Below, one piece after another: positions 1 to 10,507 of a stretch of 64,000 nt of DNA. The notes under the pieces are model-generated. The model ran no database searches, was not told where the DNA came from, and worked only from the letters and a program-made list of their open reading frames with translations. A program made the position numbers and the translations under genes. Within the stretch, counting starts at the first letter, position 1. Every line of letters starts with the position of its first letter. The DNA comes from Pelargonium x hortorum (Eukaryota; Streptophyta; Magnoliopsida; Geraniales; Geraniaceae), in contig JAYMTJ010000050.1 in the NCBI GenBank assembly GCA_036897525.1, positions 1-64,000 of the forward strand, read 5' to 3'.

Positions 1-3000
1 TGCTTGTGAAGTATGGAAGGAGATCAAATTTGAGTTTGAAGCAATGGATACCTTGTAATCCAGTAATTACCTTTCATTTTCTTAATTGAATTGCTGCAAT
101 TAAACTAAGCTCGGCCCAATCCTTTTAGTCTCTATATGGTAGAAAAGTTTGAAAGAAATTAGTACAATTTGTTGGTAAGAAGAGTCAGTCCACCATTATT
201 AAGAATAGAGTTGAGTATTCACAATAAAAAGGAAGCCTATTGCAAAAAAAGAAGTATATTAAGAGTCACAAGCAGCTTATAAGAGGCCCTTTCAAGAGCA
301 AAAAGTTACAAATATTTTAAGTTAACTTAAAAAGGGGGCTCCTAAGAAGCTAGAATGAATTCAGGTAAAATCGAACGAACAAAAATGTTATATGAAATGA
401 AAACTTCAGTAAATTGTTGAAATGAAGAAAAAAAGCTTTAGCAGTTTATAAGCGTATAATAAGGGCTCTCTGCGGAGGGGCCGCTACTACTGTTTGAAAG
501 CAAGCAAGTATTCCCCTAGATTTAATGGTTAAGTATCGGGAAGCTCCGCGGCAAACTACAATTAGGGTGTCAAGGGCACTTTCTGTACTGTATATTTGAA
601 GTTACTTGTAGCATTACTTTACTACGTTCGGGACCCGTCGGGATCCTTAGGACTTAGACTTGGTTTCAATCTAAAGCAATTTCTAGCGGACTGTGTGGCT
701 TTCTTATAATTATGTATCTGAACTTTCTTTTGTTTGTTTAATAGATGAAGTATCCCTTGCAAATTCCTTTAGAACCCAGGCTGCTGGTCTTGTAGCAAAA
801 GCCGAGAAAACTCCAGTATACTACTGAAGCTCAAGAATATACAAATAAAGGTTTCCGTCTGAGAGGGGTCTTCTATTTTCAAAGTCAGAATTTTTTAGTG
901 ACATATAGGGGAACTCCTGTAAATAAAAAGGGGTACTGCACACCAACCCGCCAAAATTGCGCTTATTTAGAGAATTATACGGGATAATACTTAGCTACGA
1001 GACTTATTTTACGCATTTCTGCAGCCTTAAAAAAAGAGGGCCTACAAATACAAAACAAATTGTCCTGAATTGAATATATTTATTAACCCTAAAGTTCAAG
1101 AGTAACCTATTAAGTAAGAGAAACAGTCCTTATCTACTCCAACCAAAGGACCCCGGAAACTCCTCTTATAAAGAAATGAAACTGGAATCTTAAAAGCACT
1201 TGATGCACACCGCGGATCCTCCTTACTTAAACAAAACCCCTGTACTTCTTTTTTATTCTATCTCTAAAATTTCAGACAAGAGTCCTTTCTAAACTTACTT
1301 ATATGTATAGGACCCTATTATACATTTTACATTACTGTGAACTTACAATAAGGAAAATCTTAGATTAATTAAATTAAGAGGTTGCAATATTTTTAAGGAG
1401 TATAACTAAGTGTAAAGGATTTTCTAGTAACATATTAGTGCCCACACTTCGTGTTTCAAGGATACCTATTCAAGTAAAGAGTTTGCTTTTTTATGACTTT
1501 CCAAAAAGAAAAGGCTGTAACTCTTTTTATAGGTAGCACGGGGCTCTTGTCCGTTTATTGGAGCACTTTATTTACTATAACATATAACTGCCGAAATTCA
1601 AAGGGGGCTGTTCCCTATATGGTTTTTTGTGTGCCTATCCATTATTATCCGTCAAGGTCTTTCTCATTTAAAGCAGGCTCGCTTCAGATACTCTTGAATT
1701 TGTTCAATTGATACTTAATAACAGCACGAGCAAGTTCCAACTAGAACAGGAAAAAAGTTTCCTTATTATGTATTTGAGTTCGGATCGTAGGAGGAATATT
1801 TAGCACCAAAGAAGCCCCTACAAGGGATCCCTATTAGATAAAAGTTACACATGACACTAGGAAAAAACTTTAGGAATAAGAAAAATTTTGGGTGATAAGA
1901 CTTTACTTTTACCCCAGCTGCCTATAATGGGTTGGGCTTTATTCTGTACCCTTAGCAAGGATTCCAGTCCGGGCCTTTACTTTGACTTATCGTGCTCTCA
2001 CGAATTCCTTATTGATTGAATTGAAGAGTAACTTCAAAAAGCATCCTCGGTATAGAGCGGGGTACTATTAAGTTGTAGTGTTTTTACTTTATCTTTGACT
2101 CTTTTACACACCTAATAGAATAGTGAAGGTCCTGTTAACCTTGTGTAACTTCCTGCTTTTAGAATAAGCTTGTTTTTGCAGCTTGTCAACAAATTCTATC
2201 CAAATAATCTAACTTTCATTGTACTTTTACAAGCGAAAACCCCTGTCTATTGCAAGATTCGCTATGTGCCTCTATTTTTCTACCCTAATTACAATTATTA
2301 TAGGATATGACTAAATTTCGGATACTCAATACATTAACTCACGATAACCAAGAAACAATTTAGAGTGCCCTTAGCTTTCTTTCCGTTCTGGAAAATTCTG
2401 AATATTTAGACATACTTGGAATCTGTTCTCCGCTCATATAAAGCCCCAAACTAAAGAAAAGCCCTTTTGTACATAAGAAAAAAAGATTACTGATACTTTC
2501 CCAGTCTTGCCTCAAGGGATACCCAATTACCAAGTAAATAAACTCACAATCACAAAATAAATAGGTGCTCAATACTGCTTATAAATAAAAAAGGGGATCT
2601 TGTTGTCACTAAAATCTAATCAAAGTTTTTAGTCAATCGGTAAAGGGGCCCTTAATTAATTAAATATTTGATATTCCAGAATTCTAAAAAACAATGAGAC
2701 CTTAAAAAGTCCCCTTTTGGTGTTACTAACTAAGGTTTTGGGAATGTTACAAGCTAAAGAGGTTCTCCCAGGGTTAAATAATGTTTTTTCAATAGTCCTC
2801 CTTACTACCAGTGTAGGCCAATAACAGAGGGTTTTTGTGTAAATTAAGGATACTAGCCCAGTAGGCTTTAGTAGAAACGGATTTAGTTTCCTTATTTTTC
2901 GTACCTGGGTACTCCTTATATCCTATTTGAACTCGTGTTGTTATAAAAAAAACAGTTCTAAAAGCTTTTTTGTAGGGCTTTCTAGGGATTCGGCTGTTCC

Positions 3001-4147
3001 ATACTTCCTTCGTTGATACTCTAGAATTGTACCTCATTTATTTAACAAGGTAGGACTTTACTCCCGAAATCTAAATATTTAACTTCCCGAATTAATACGA
3101 AGGAGGGGCGATAAGCAAAACTCTACACGCACGGGTATCCCTTTATTTTCTTTATTCTCGAGGTTGAATAGATACGAAGATTATAAGCCTTGTAAAATAA
3201 AGTACTAAAAAAGTTATGAAAAACCCCCGGCTCTGACTCACTACCGGTTATTGTAAAAAAATCTAAATGAAAGCTAAAGGAATAAGGTTGCCCTACCTCA
3301 ACATTAAGCTTTTTTCTTTTCCTATATTAACATTAACGTAACGAGGGTTTCCCTGCTTTTTTTAGAATAGTTACCTTATTTAAAAATGTAAATTACACCC
3401 TCTCCTAAGTATTTCCTAAAAGAGCCCGCAAAGGTTCCAAATAGTTGTTTCAGAACTCCTCAATTTTAAATGTAGGTTTTTTTACCTCAACTTCCTACAA
3501 AGGGTCTTTTTTGCATTACTATGGAGACTTCCTTTCATTTTTTTCTTTCTACTTAATTACACATACACATAGGTATTTAGAAGCCCCTCTTACTAATTTC
3601 TTTGACCTTGTATTACGAGTATTCGGACAAAAGAGTTCTGTCTATACCCCAAAAACCTTGTAGTATTCACTTCACTAAAAAAACCCCACATGGATTAAAA
3701 TATCCAAGACTATATTCTTCCAAGAACCCAGCTTCTCCTTAATTAAGGAGGCTCCCTCTTGACTTAGACCTAGTAGTTTATAGCCTTGTACCTTGCTCAG
3801 TAAAAATTCCTCGATTAAAAAGCCTACTCTAGTGTTATTAAGTATGCTAATTTAAGTCTTTAATTTCGAGATTTGTAAGAAAGACATTTTTTGAACCTAG
3901 AAGATTTTTACCCACTTTAGCTTTCATCTGCCCTTTTATATATAATATAAGTAATCGGGGACTGGCTATCCTCTAAACAGGAATTGCCTATGGATTTCCG
4001 TATTGAGTCACTCAATTTTCTAGTGTAATATGGAAGTAAGTACTCTCTTTTTAAGTTGGTAGCTGGCGAAACCACTTCCCTTTAGAATTACACTACAATT
4101 CGACTTTCTACTTTTCGTTTTACTCTAGGAATCCTTAGACTAAGATT
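1..4147. other. non-coding AT-rich stretch
   Basis: No gene is recognisable on either strand. The longest frames are 82 codons (2789-3037, minus) and 72 codons (1493-1711 and 3445-3663, plus). Their translations are low-complexity Phe/Tyr/Leu/Ser/Lys-rich strings of the kind chance frames give in AT-rich DNA. Small GC-rich patches occur, for example 466-490, and a perfect 16-bp palindrome lies at 3735-3750 (separate entry). I see no promoter, terminator or tandem array that I can support. Confidence 0.7.
3735..3750. repeat. 16-bp perfect palindrome
   Basis: CTCCTTAATTAAGGAG is a perfect inverted repeat with no spacer: a TTAATTAA core flanked on each side by a matching CTCC/GGAG. It could extrude as a cruciform or mark a protein-binding site, but nothing next to it shows which. 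It is one of the longest perfect palindromes I found in the window. Confidence 0.8.
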
Positions 4148-4192
4148 AACCCGTGGACTTGAACCTGTGTCACAATGTTGGAATTGGCTTTG
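4148..4192 (-). pseudogene. tRNA-Trp-like relic (anticodon arm to T-arm)
   Basis: Read on the minus strand, this holds a T-loop block AGGTTCAAGTCC, and about 15 bases before it CAAT-TCCAAC-ATTG, an anticodon-like hairpin with a 4-bp stem and CCA in the loop. CCA would decode Trp. The layout resembles the 3' half of organellar trnW. The anticodon loop is six bases, one short of seven, and the bases flanking the T-loop pair only for the two G-C pairs nearest the loop. No matching acceptor strand is visible. I take it as a decayed tRNA copy. A chance match to the T-loop consensus remains possible, but the additional anticodon hairpin makes this less likely. Confidence 0.35.
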
Positions 4193-5865
4193 CCTTACTT
4201 TTTTATACTTGCTCTCATTACTTTACTACGGATAAAGAAACAACGCTCTTATTGGTTATATTATAGATTCAATTCATCTCAGTGATTCTGAAACTCCTAC
4301 AATTTTTTCTATTGCAACTACTAAGTTACCATAAAATAAAGAGGATAATGTGTGAGATATAGAGTAAGACCTTGGATAATCTACGACTACAAAGAATTCT
4401 GAGGAACTCTGTTACGCGGTTTTTTTCTAGGGAGTGCCCTTAGCTGTATACAAGTAAGGTCCTAAGGTTAGGTAAGGGAGGATTTCGCTGTTGTTAGCTT
4501 ATAAAGTAAAGATGGAATTAGGGGTTTCTTATTAAAGTTCTAAAGCTAGGAAGCGAGGTGTGCTATTTGTGTAACGATCCCTTACCTGTAAGTTTCCAAA
4601 GGAATTCCTAGTAATAAAGAAGGCTAAGGCTAGGTATTGCTTACTTATTCTGGATAGAGTAAAGGTTTTAAACAAGCCACGTAGGGATCCTTTTCTAGGG
4701 GTTTAGGAGTTTTTCTCTTAGATACGGGCAAAGGAAAACGGTTTCCAGCCTTATACTTATAGTTAGTATCGAAGAAATTGATTCGCTAGTTAAATAAAGT
4801 AAGAGGGGACTTTTGACTATTTTCATTAAACTCAGTTTTGAATACGTATAGTGTAATAAACTAGAAATAGGTACAGCACTTCTGCAGAATAAACTAAGTG
4901 AGAGATTTCTTTCTAGTTCCCCGAGAGTAATCTGAGTCAGAAAGGTATAAACAAGACAAGGGTTAACTTCTACTAATACAGCAAGAGCATGAAAACTAAA
5001 TTCATATACTTTTCTAATGTGTTTTTCGTTACAGGAAAGGGGGTATACTATAAAGGAAAAGGTAATCTTCTAACTTCTTTTTTTAGAGAATTTCAGAGGG
5101 TCCTTTAAAGTCAAAAGGAAACATTAGGATACCCGATAGATAAAGCAGATAAAGTCATTCTTAGCGTTACAACCTAGCTTAACCTTGCAATACCCCATAC
5201 CATAAGAGTCCCCGTTAAAGTCCTGATAGGAAAAGCACACAATACTTTTTTTGTTTGAAAGCATTGGATTTTACAAGTGTAAGCTTTATAGAAGTTACGC
5301 AAAGCCCGAAATCTTTTTTACCTTATACTAAGCCCTTGTGCTATTTAAACGTAGTCAGCCCCAGTCTTTTAGAAGGCTGCAAGAGAAAAACTTTCATTTT
5401 AATATAACTCTTAGTTACATTGATCCGCCTCGGGTATCCCTTAAAAACAAATACAAAAAAAGCTAAAAGAATTTAAAGCGCTTTTCATATCTACTACTTC
5501 TGGGTTTTCTACCCTCTTGGAGGTACCTCTTAATTAACCTATCTGGGCAATTCCACAACACTTACCAACCCAACCCTTATAGATGCTTTTACTAAATTAA
5601 ATAATATATTCTTATAATAAACCGGTTTTATTTTAGACAAAATTTAGGTTAAGGAATACCCGGAGGGAGCCTCCTCTTTTAGAGTCTTATTTCCTACAAA
5701 ACCGCACTGGGTTTGCTTTTTTGGAATGCGTTTGATAAGCTATTATAAACTCTCAAAAGAGCACTTCTACGATTTAGATTACGGAGCAACTGTCAATTGC
5801 TTCGTGTGCATGTTCTCTCTAAGGACTTATAGGGCAACCCGAGAATTCGAGCTTTGGTAATAAGT

Positions 5866-5879
5866 AAAAAAAAAAAAAA
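5866..5879. repeat. A14 homopolymer run
   Basis: Fourteen consecutive A residues, the longest A run I noticed in the window. It is a simple mononucleotide tract of the kind common in organelle spacers, with no associated hairpin that would make it a terminator. Confidence 0.85.
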
Positions 5880-7401
5880 GCTCATATAAAAAGGTAGTTG
5901 TGGGTCCCTCATAATTTCCTTGAAGTTCCAAGTAAGTCTTAAAATCTGCCTTTTGTCTAGTTGAGTTCTACTGCCCGCTACTAAGCCTTTCCAGTTTTAA
6001 AGGCTATCGCTCAGTAATACTAAAATACTAAAAAGAGGCCAAGTCTCCAAAAATCCCATTATCAAAGCACTTTATAGAAACTTTGCGGCTTCTTAAATTA
6101 GCCAAAACCGAATCTATATCTAAACAAAAAAGAAGTAAGTACCTCTAATATGTATTTCGTTTGAGGTTTCCTAAGTTTAAATCCCCCCAAAAGGAATCCA
6201 CTTTGGAATTCCTGAGTTTACCCCGGGGGACATTCCAGGCTTCTAAAGAGACACCCTACTCTGGGAACTACTTGTTATAGGGGCCTTTTCAGATTCAAGT
6301 TGAGCTCTATTCTTACTCCAATTTATGCTTTATGTCAGTATCCGGGTCCGCTTTGTATAATTTAAGGATTTCCTCTATATAACAAATCTCTAACCAAAAG
6401 GCATTTTAATTAACTTTCTTTTTTTATTACCATAAAGCACAGAATAATTCTTTCTTTTGTATGGGAGCTTTTGCCTTCAATCTGAACTTTTTTGAAACAC
6501 TGTAACTGTTAAAAAGACATCTTGATTAAAAAAGATTTTAGGAACCCATGGTATACAAGTAAGGAAATACACACTATATATGTATGTAAGGTCGGATTAT
6601 GCTAATTAATCCACAGCCTGGTACTGAGTAAAACACTTTGAAAGATGACGTTATAATAAAATAAAAATATGTCTTTATATTTTCCTACCCACTGGAGCTA
6701 GAGATCGGAATATCTTGATTAGTAACAATCCCAAACCAAATTACTTTGCTTAATCATTTGAAAGGGAATCCGTTCCGTTGTCCTTTCCTTTGTTCTACAG
6801 GAATATATACAACAATATATAATAAATACAAATTTTAACTTTCGTATTGCAAGCCCTTTCCTTTACTTTAACAAATAACCAACCATCATATTTCTTGATT
6901 TGTTTACTTACTCTGAAAGAAGGACTATTCCAGAATTAGGTGCATCGCTAGTGTTTTTTTTCAGAATTTCAATTAGAACTCTCTAGTCGTGTTGCGTCTA
7001 ATTTTCATTTTAACACTAAGATTACTTAATCTTTATCAGACAAAAATGACTTAGTATCGACTTATACTACTACACAAGTCACTCTTTTAAATTCGATCTG
7101 TCAAGTCAATCAAAGCTGGTGGAAATCCTATATTTAGGACCCAACAAGGTACTCTCTCTATAAATTGAAACTATCTGAATAACAGGATAAACTTGTCCAT
7201 ATCTAGTACATACATTCTTACTAGGCTAAGCTACTCATTATCTGGAAGCGCTCTTAGTTAGAATATCAAAAGCTATTAGGATCTGGCATGACCCGTTTTG
7301 TTTTTTCCTGACGAACCTCTTATAAAATGACATCTTTAGATTTAGAAAAGAACCCGGTTTAAGCTCTGATTCATAAAGATTTTAGTTAAGGTTACCTTTA
7401 T

Positions 7402-7423
7402 ATACATACATACATACATACAT
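7402..7423. repeat. (ATAC)5.5 microsatellite
   Basis: Five and a half perfect tandem copies of ATAC, the clearest microsatellite in the window. It lies within a 62-codon minus-strand frame (7382-7570) whose N-terminal region away from the repeat shows no family resemblance. Confidence 0.9.
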
Positions 7424-9033
7424 TAATAGTAGATTGAGTTCTAGTTTTGTAAAAGAGCGAAGACATTCTAGATTACTGCGTAGTTCTAACAGATATTTCT
7501 TGAAACAATGCTTTAATATAATTTTATACCAGATATCATATCTCAGAGAGAGTATAGGAAATTGAGACAAAAGTTGGAGTAATATAAATTACTCGTTAAC
7601 TGAAACTAAGGAGAGGCAGTAATCTGAGTAAAATATCCCATTATTCTACCAGCATCTATTAACCCATTTACCTTATCCTTATAAAGTAATATAATAATTT
7701 GCAAGGAAACAAGAAAATGCATTTCATTTAGACAAGGACCCTACAGATATAATTTAATATTTTAAAAATCATGTATTTATATGCACTCTTTCAAAAAAAG
7801 TACCAAAACTTAGGAAGCTTTTTTAAACCAAGCTCTAGGTTAGTTTACAACAAATCCTATTTTATTAAGGTAAAGATTTTCTGATATCATGTATATCCAT
7901 CCGCTTTAATATAATAATAATAAAGGCGGAATTTCACACACAAACTTTTTTGTTTAAGGAATTTACGAGCTTTTGTTCTCTATAAATCTAGTCAAGAGTA
8001 CTTTTCCCAAAACCTACTATTTATTAAATACTCAAGGAAAAGTTCGGGTTACTGTATCCATAAGTAATGAAAAAGACTGTGTCATTACATTAAAAAACTA
8101 TGTGCTATATTTTTTGGAATTGGAATAGAGTACAAAGGGCTGCTAAAGCTAGCATTCGTATAAAGTGACTTATTTTTGTAAGAGGTTTGCGCTTTAATGT
8201 AGTATGGTATAATCCACAGGGATAGCTTTTTCTACTATTGCACTGTCGCCTTTTATTTAGAAGCTCCAAAAAAACTTCGCTAAGATTAGATTACCCGAAA
8301 GTAAAGAATCTTTACTGAAATCTACGCTTAAATCTGTAGCTTTGCCTAAGAAAAATAAGTACGTGTTTCAAAGAGTTCCTGTTTAATCCTCTACCCACAA
8401 CTTCCGTACCTTGTTACTCATCATAGCTAGAATCTTCCTTCATCCTTTACTAAATTATAATAAGAAAGAATTTGCACCATCTCTAAATTCTTCTGGTATA
8501 ATACCCCTCAAGGGCCCTATAAAAAAGACTTCACGACCCAAGCTTGATTCTAAGTTCCACACTTTTGTATACTTACTCGAATTGAGCAGCCCCCTTAGAC
8601 TTCCAAGTATCGCGGAACCCCTTATTTAGAAATCTCATAAATTGTAGTATAAAACAAAGCAAAGAATAAAGAAGTAACTAATGCTGTTTTTTTGTATTCC
8701 TTTTCTGGTATTTTTTTTATATAAAGTACACAATATGCGAGTCTTCTACATGAATCCGCTTTTAATATTCTTTGATTGCAAACTCTGGATAATACATGAA
8801 GAGTTGAGAATTTTCTTTTTAATATACAGATTTATGTAATTCCGCTAGAGCTTATTACTATTAAGGCGATTCTCGAACCTAAGGACTTTTTCAAATGCAC
8901 TCTGTTTGTCAAACGTTATTTTGAGCATAGTAAAGGCAGGACATTGAAAAGTCTAGTTTTTGAAAGTATTGACTATATATATAATTTTGTTTATTCCTGA
9001 CTAAGAGTTAAAATAACGAGACTAAATAAAATA

Positions 9034-9120
9034 ATGTATGCCTCTACTAATAGTCCATTGGATGGCGAGGAATTTGATTTTTCTTCAGTTAGTGAAACTA
9101 AAAGGGGAAGGGGGGCCTAG
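9034..9120 (+). CDS. 28-codon mini-ORF, unassigned
   Basis: ATG to TAG, 28 residues, reading MYASTNSPLDGEEFDF followed by a Ser/Glu-rich segment and a basic tail KRGRGA. Its polar, charge-balanced composition differs from most chance frames here, which are Phe/Tyr/Ile/Lys-rich. There is no ribosome-binding-type purine block in the right place, no similarity I can name and no neighbour to lend context. Frames this short arise often by chance, so this is only a note for comparative checking. Confidence 0.06.
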   Translation: MYASTNSPLDGEEFDFSSVSETKRGRGA

Positions 9121-9158
9121 ATAACTTGTGTATTGTGCCCCGCTTGGTAAACTGGTGC

Positions 9159-9170
9159 TTTTTTTTTTTT
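9159..9170. repeat. T12 homopolymer run
   Basis: Twelve consecutive T residues following actggtgc. No GC-rich hairpin of useful strength lies immediately upstream, so I do not call it a terminator on the plus strand. Confidence 0.8.
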
Positions 9171-10102
9171 CTACTTGTCGGGAAAGGTATTACATTACCT
9201 CGTTTTTTGTTCAATTTCAGCTCGTAAATTAGAAAGGAGGTTTTTTGTCCTTACATGAGAAAAGTTTCAACAAGAGGTTGTAGTTTCTGTAAGTGAAAGA
9301 TATCTTATTAATTTTAACAATTATATAGAGTGAAAATGACTTTTTTTAATTATTGGGGCGAGATATTGTAGTGTTTCTTAGGACTGAATCTTATTCTCTT
9401 TCTGTTGATTTTGTTAGGGTTTAATATACTAAAATATCGTATTCGTATCCTTACCGGATCTTTTATCTAGCGAAATTCGCATTACCATTCTAGTTATGCG
9501 TCTGCCAAGACTTACAAACTTAGTCTAAGAATAGATTTTCTTAACCCAACAGAAAAAAAGACTAGAGTTAGTTTGCCAACGAATTCCATTATTAGGGATG
9601 TTTAATGAACTCTTTTAGCCTTATTTTATGAATAGCTTGCTAAAAAATAGAATCTAAATGGAATGCTTTGTTAAAAATTGTTTTCGATAGGAAGCTAATC
9701 TAAGTAAAACAAGACTATAACTACTTACTATCAATCCAAAACCGGTAAGAAGAGTAGCAGAGGAAGTACTTCTAAATAGAGGGACTCTAATGACACAAAA
9801 AGTAGGACTTATTCACAACTAAAAAACCTGCAGGTATATAATTTCAGATACCCTCCTTTTATTTATAGTGGGCGGTAAACTAAAGGAAATTAAACACAGA
9901 GATTTAGTTATAAACAGAGTAAAAAAAAAATAAGTGGCTGGCTGGCTCATAAAAGAGTTTACAATTTGTATAGCAAGGAGGACGCTGGAGTAATGAGTAG
10001 CACACAAACCGCGTTTAAGTAAATCGCCAGACTTCGTGTTAGTCCATTAATTGGAACATTTCCTTGCTTGATAGGAGGCCCTACTAAGTCTTTTTTTTTT
10101 TA

Positions 10103-10507
10103 ATGAAGAGCGATATACATTTACTTTTTTTTATAGGACAGCTAACCCTGCGAAACGGGTGGTTAAAGGTATTTAGTAATTTAAAAGGAGAAGTATATCT
10201 GATTAACTTTAAAGTGTTACCATATTCTGCAGCTCAATACTCTCGAACCGGTAATTTTTGTATATTTGCTACCGAAAGCCCTTTTATTTTTATTCTCTTG
10301 TACGAAAGGTTTGTTTTAAAGTTTATAGTGCGCAAGAATCCTTTTGTGGCGTTCTTCCAAGGGGTGCGCGGAATCTATACTCGGGAATATTTAAGAATTT
10401 TGAAGCATTCTTTATTTTCATTTTATAAAGTGTGCGAATTCTACTTCAGTAAGAGTCCGCAGAGAGCTGCAATGCAAGCGTGGTGGGCCCTTTTAAGTAT
10501 CCTGTAA
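10103..10507 (+). CDS. longest ORF in the window (134 aa), unassigned
   Basis: ATG start directly after a run of T and TAA-like sequence, TAA stop, 134 codons. The protein is aromatic, rich in Phe and Tyr and basic overall. It has short hydrophobic stretches (LLFFIG near residue 8, FIFILLYE near residue 58) but no convincing membrane segment. The C-terminal half (GVRGIYTREYLRILKHS, then SPQRAAMQAWWALL) looks a little more protein-like. A GGAGG lies about 25 bases upstream, too far to act as a ribosome site for this ATG. I cannot match it to any organellar ribosomal, respiratory or photosynthetic protein. A longest frame of this size is close to what chance gives in 64 kb at this composition, so it may not be a gene. 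Confidence 0.15.
   Translation: MKSDIHLLFFIGQLTLRNGWLKVFSNLKGEVYLINFKVLPYSAAQYSRTGNFCIFATESPFIFILLYERFVLKFIVRKNPFVAFFQGVRGIYTREYLRILKHSLFSFYKVCEFYFSKSPQRAAMQAWWALLSIL

Larger units (their letters stand above)
4193..9033. other. non-coding AT-rich stretch
   Basis: No frame exceeds 72 codons (8411-8629, plus, TTG start), and no translation resembles a known family. It contains a 14-base A run at 5866-5879, the octamer CCCCGGGG at 6221-6228, an ATAC microsatellite at 7402-7423 and a short ATA run near 7911-7922. Nothing else is supportable. Confidence 0.65.

Noticed and set aside
1493-1711. 72-codon plus-strand frame
   Set aside because: Length expected by chance; aromatic low-complexity translation, no motif, no ribosome site.
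2789-3037. 82-codon minus-strand frame with Tyr/Lys-rich translation
   Set aside because: No family resemblance and within the chance range for this composition.
9159-9170. T runs here and at 32384-32398 as transcription terminators
   Set aside because: No stem-loop immediately upstream of either run.
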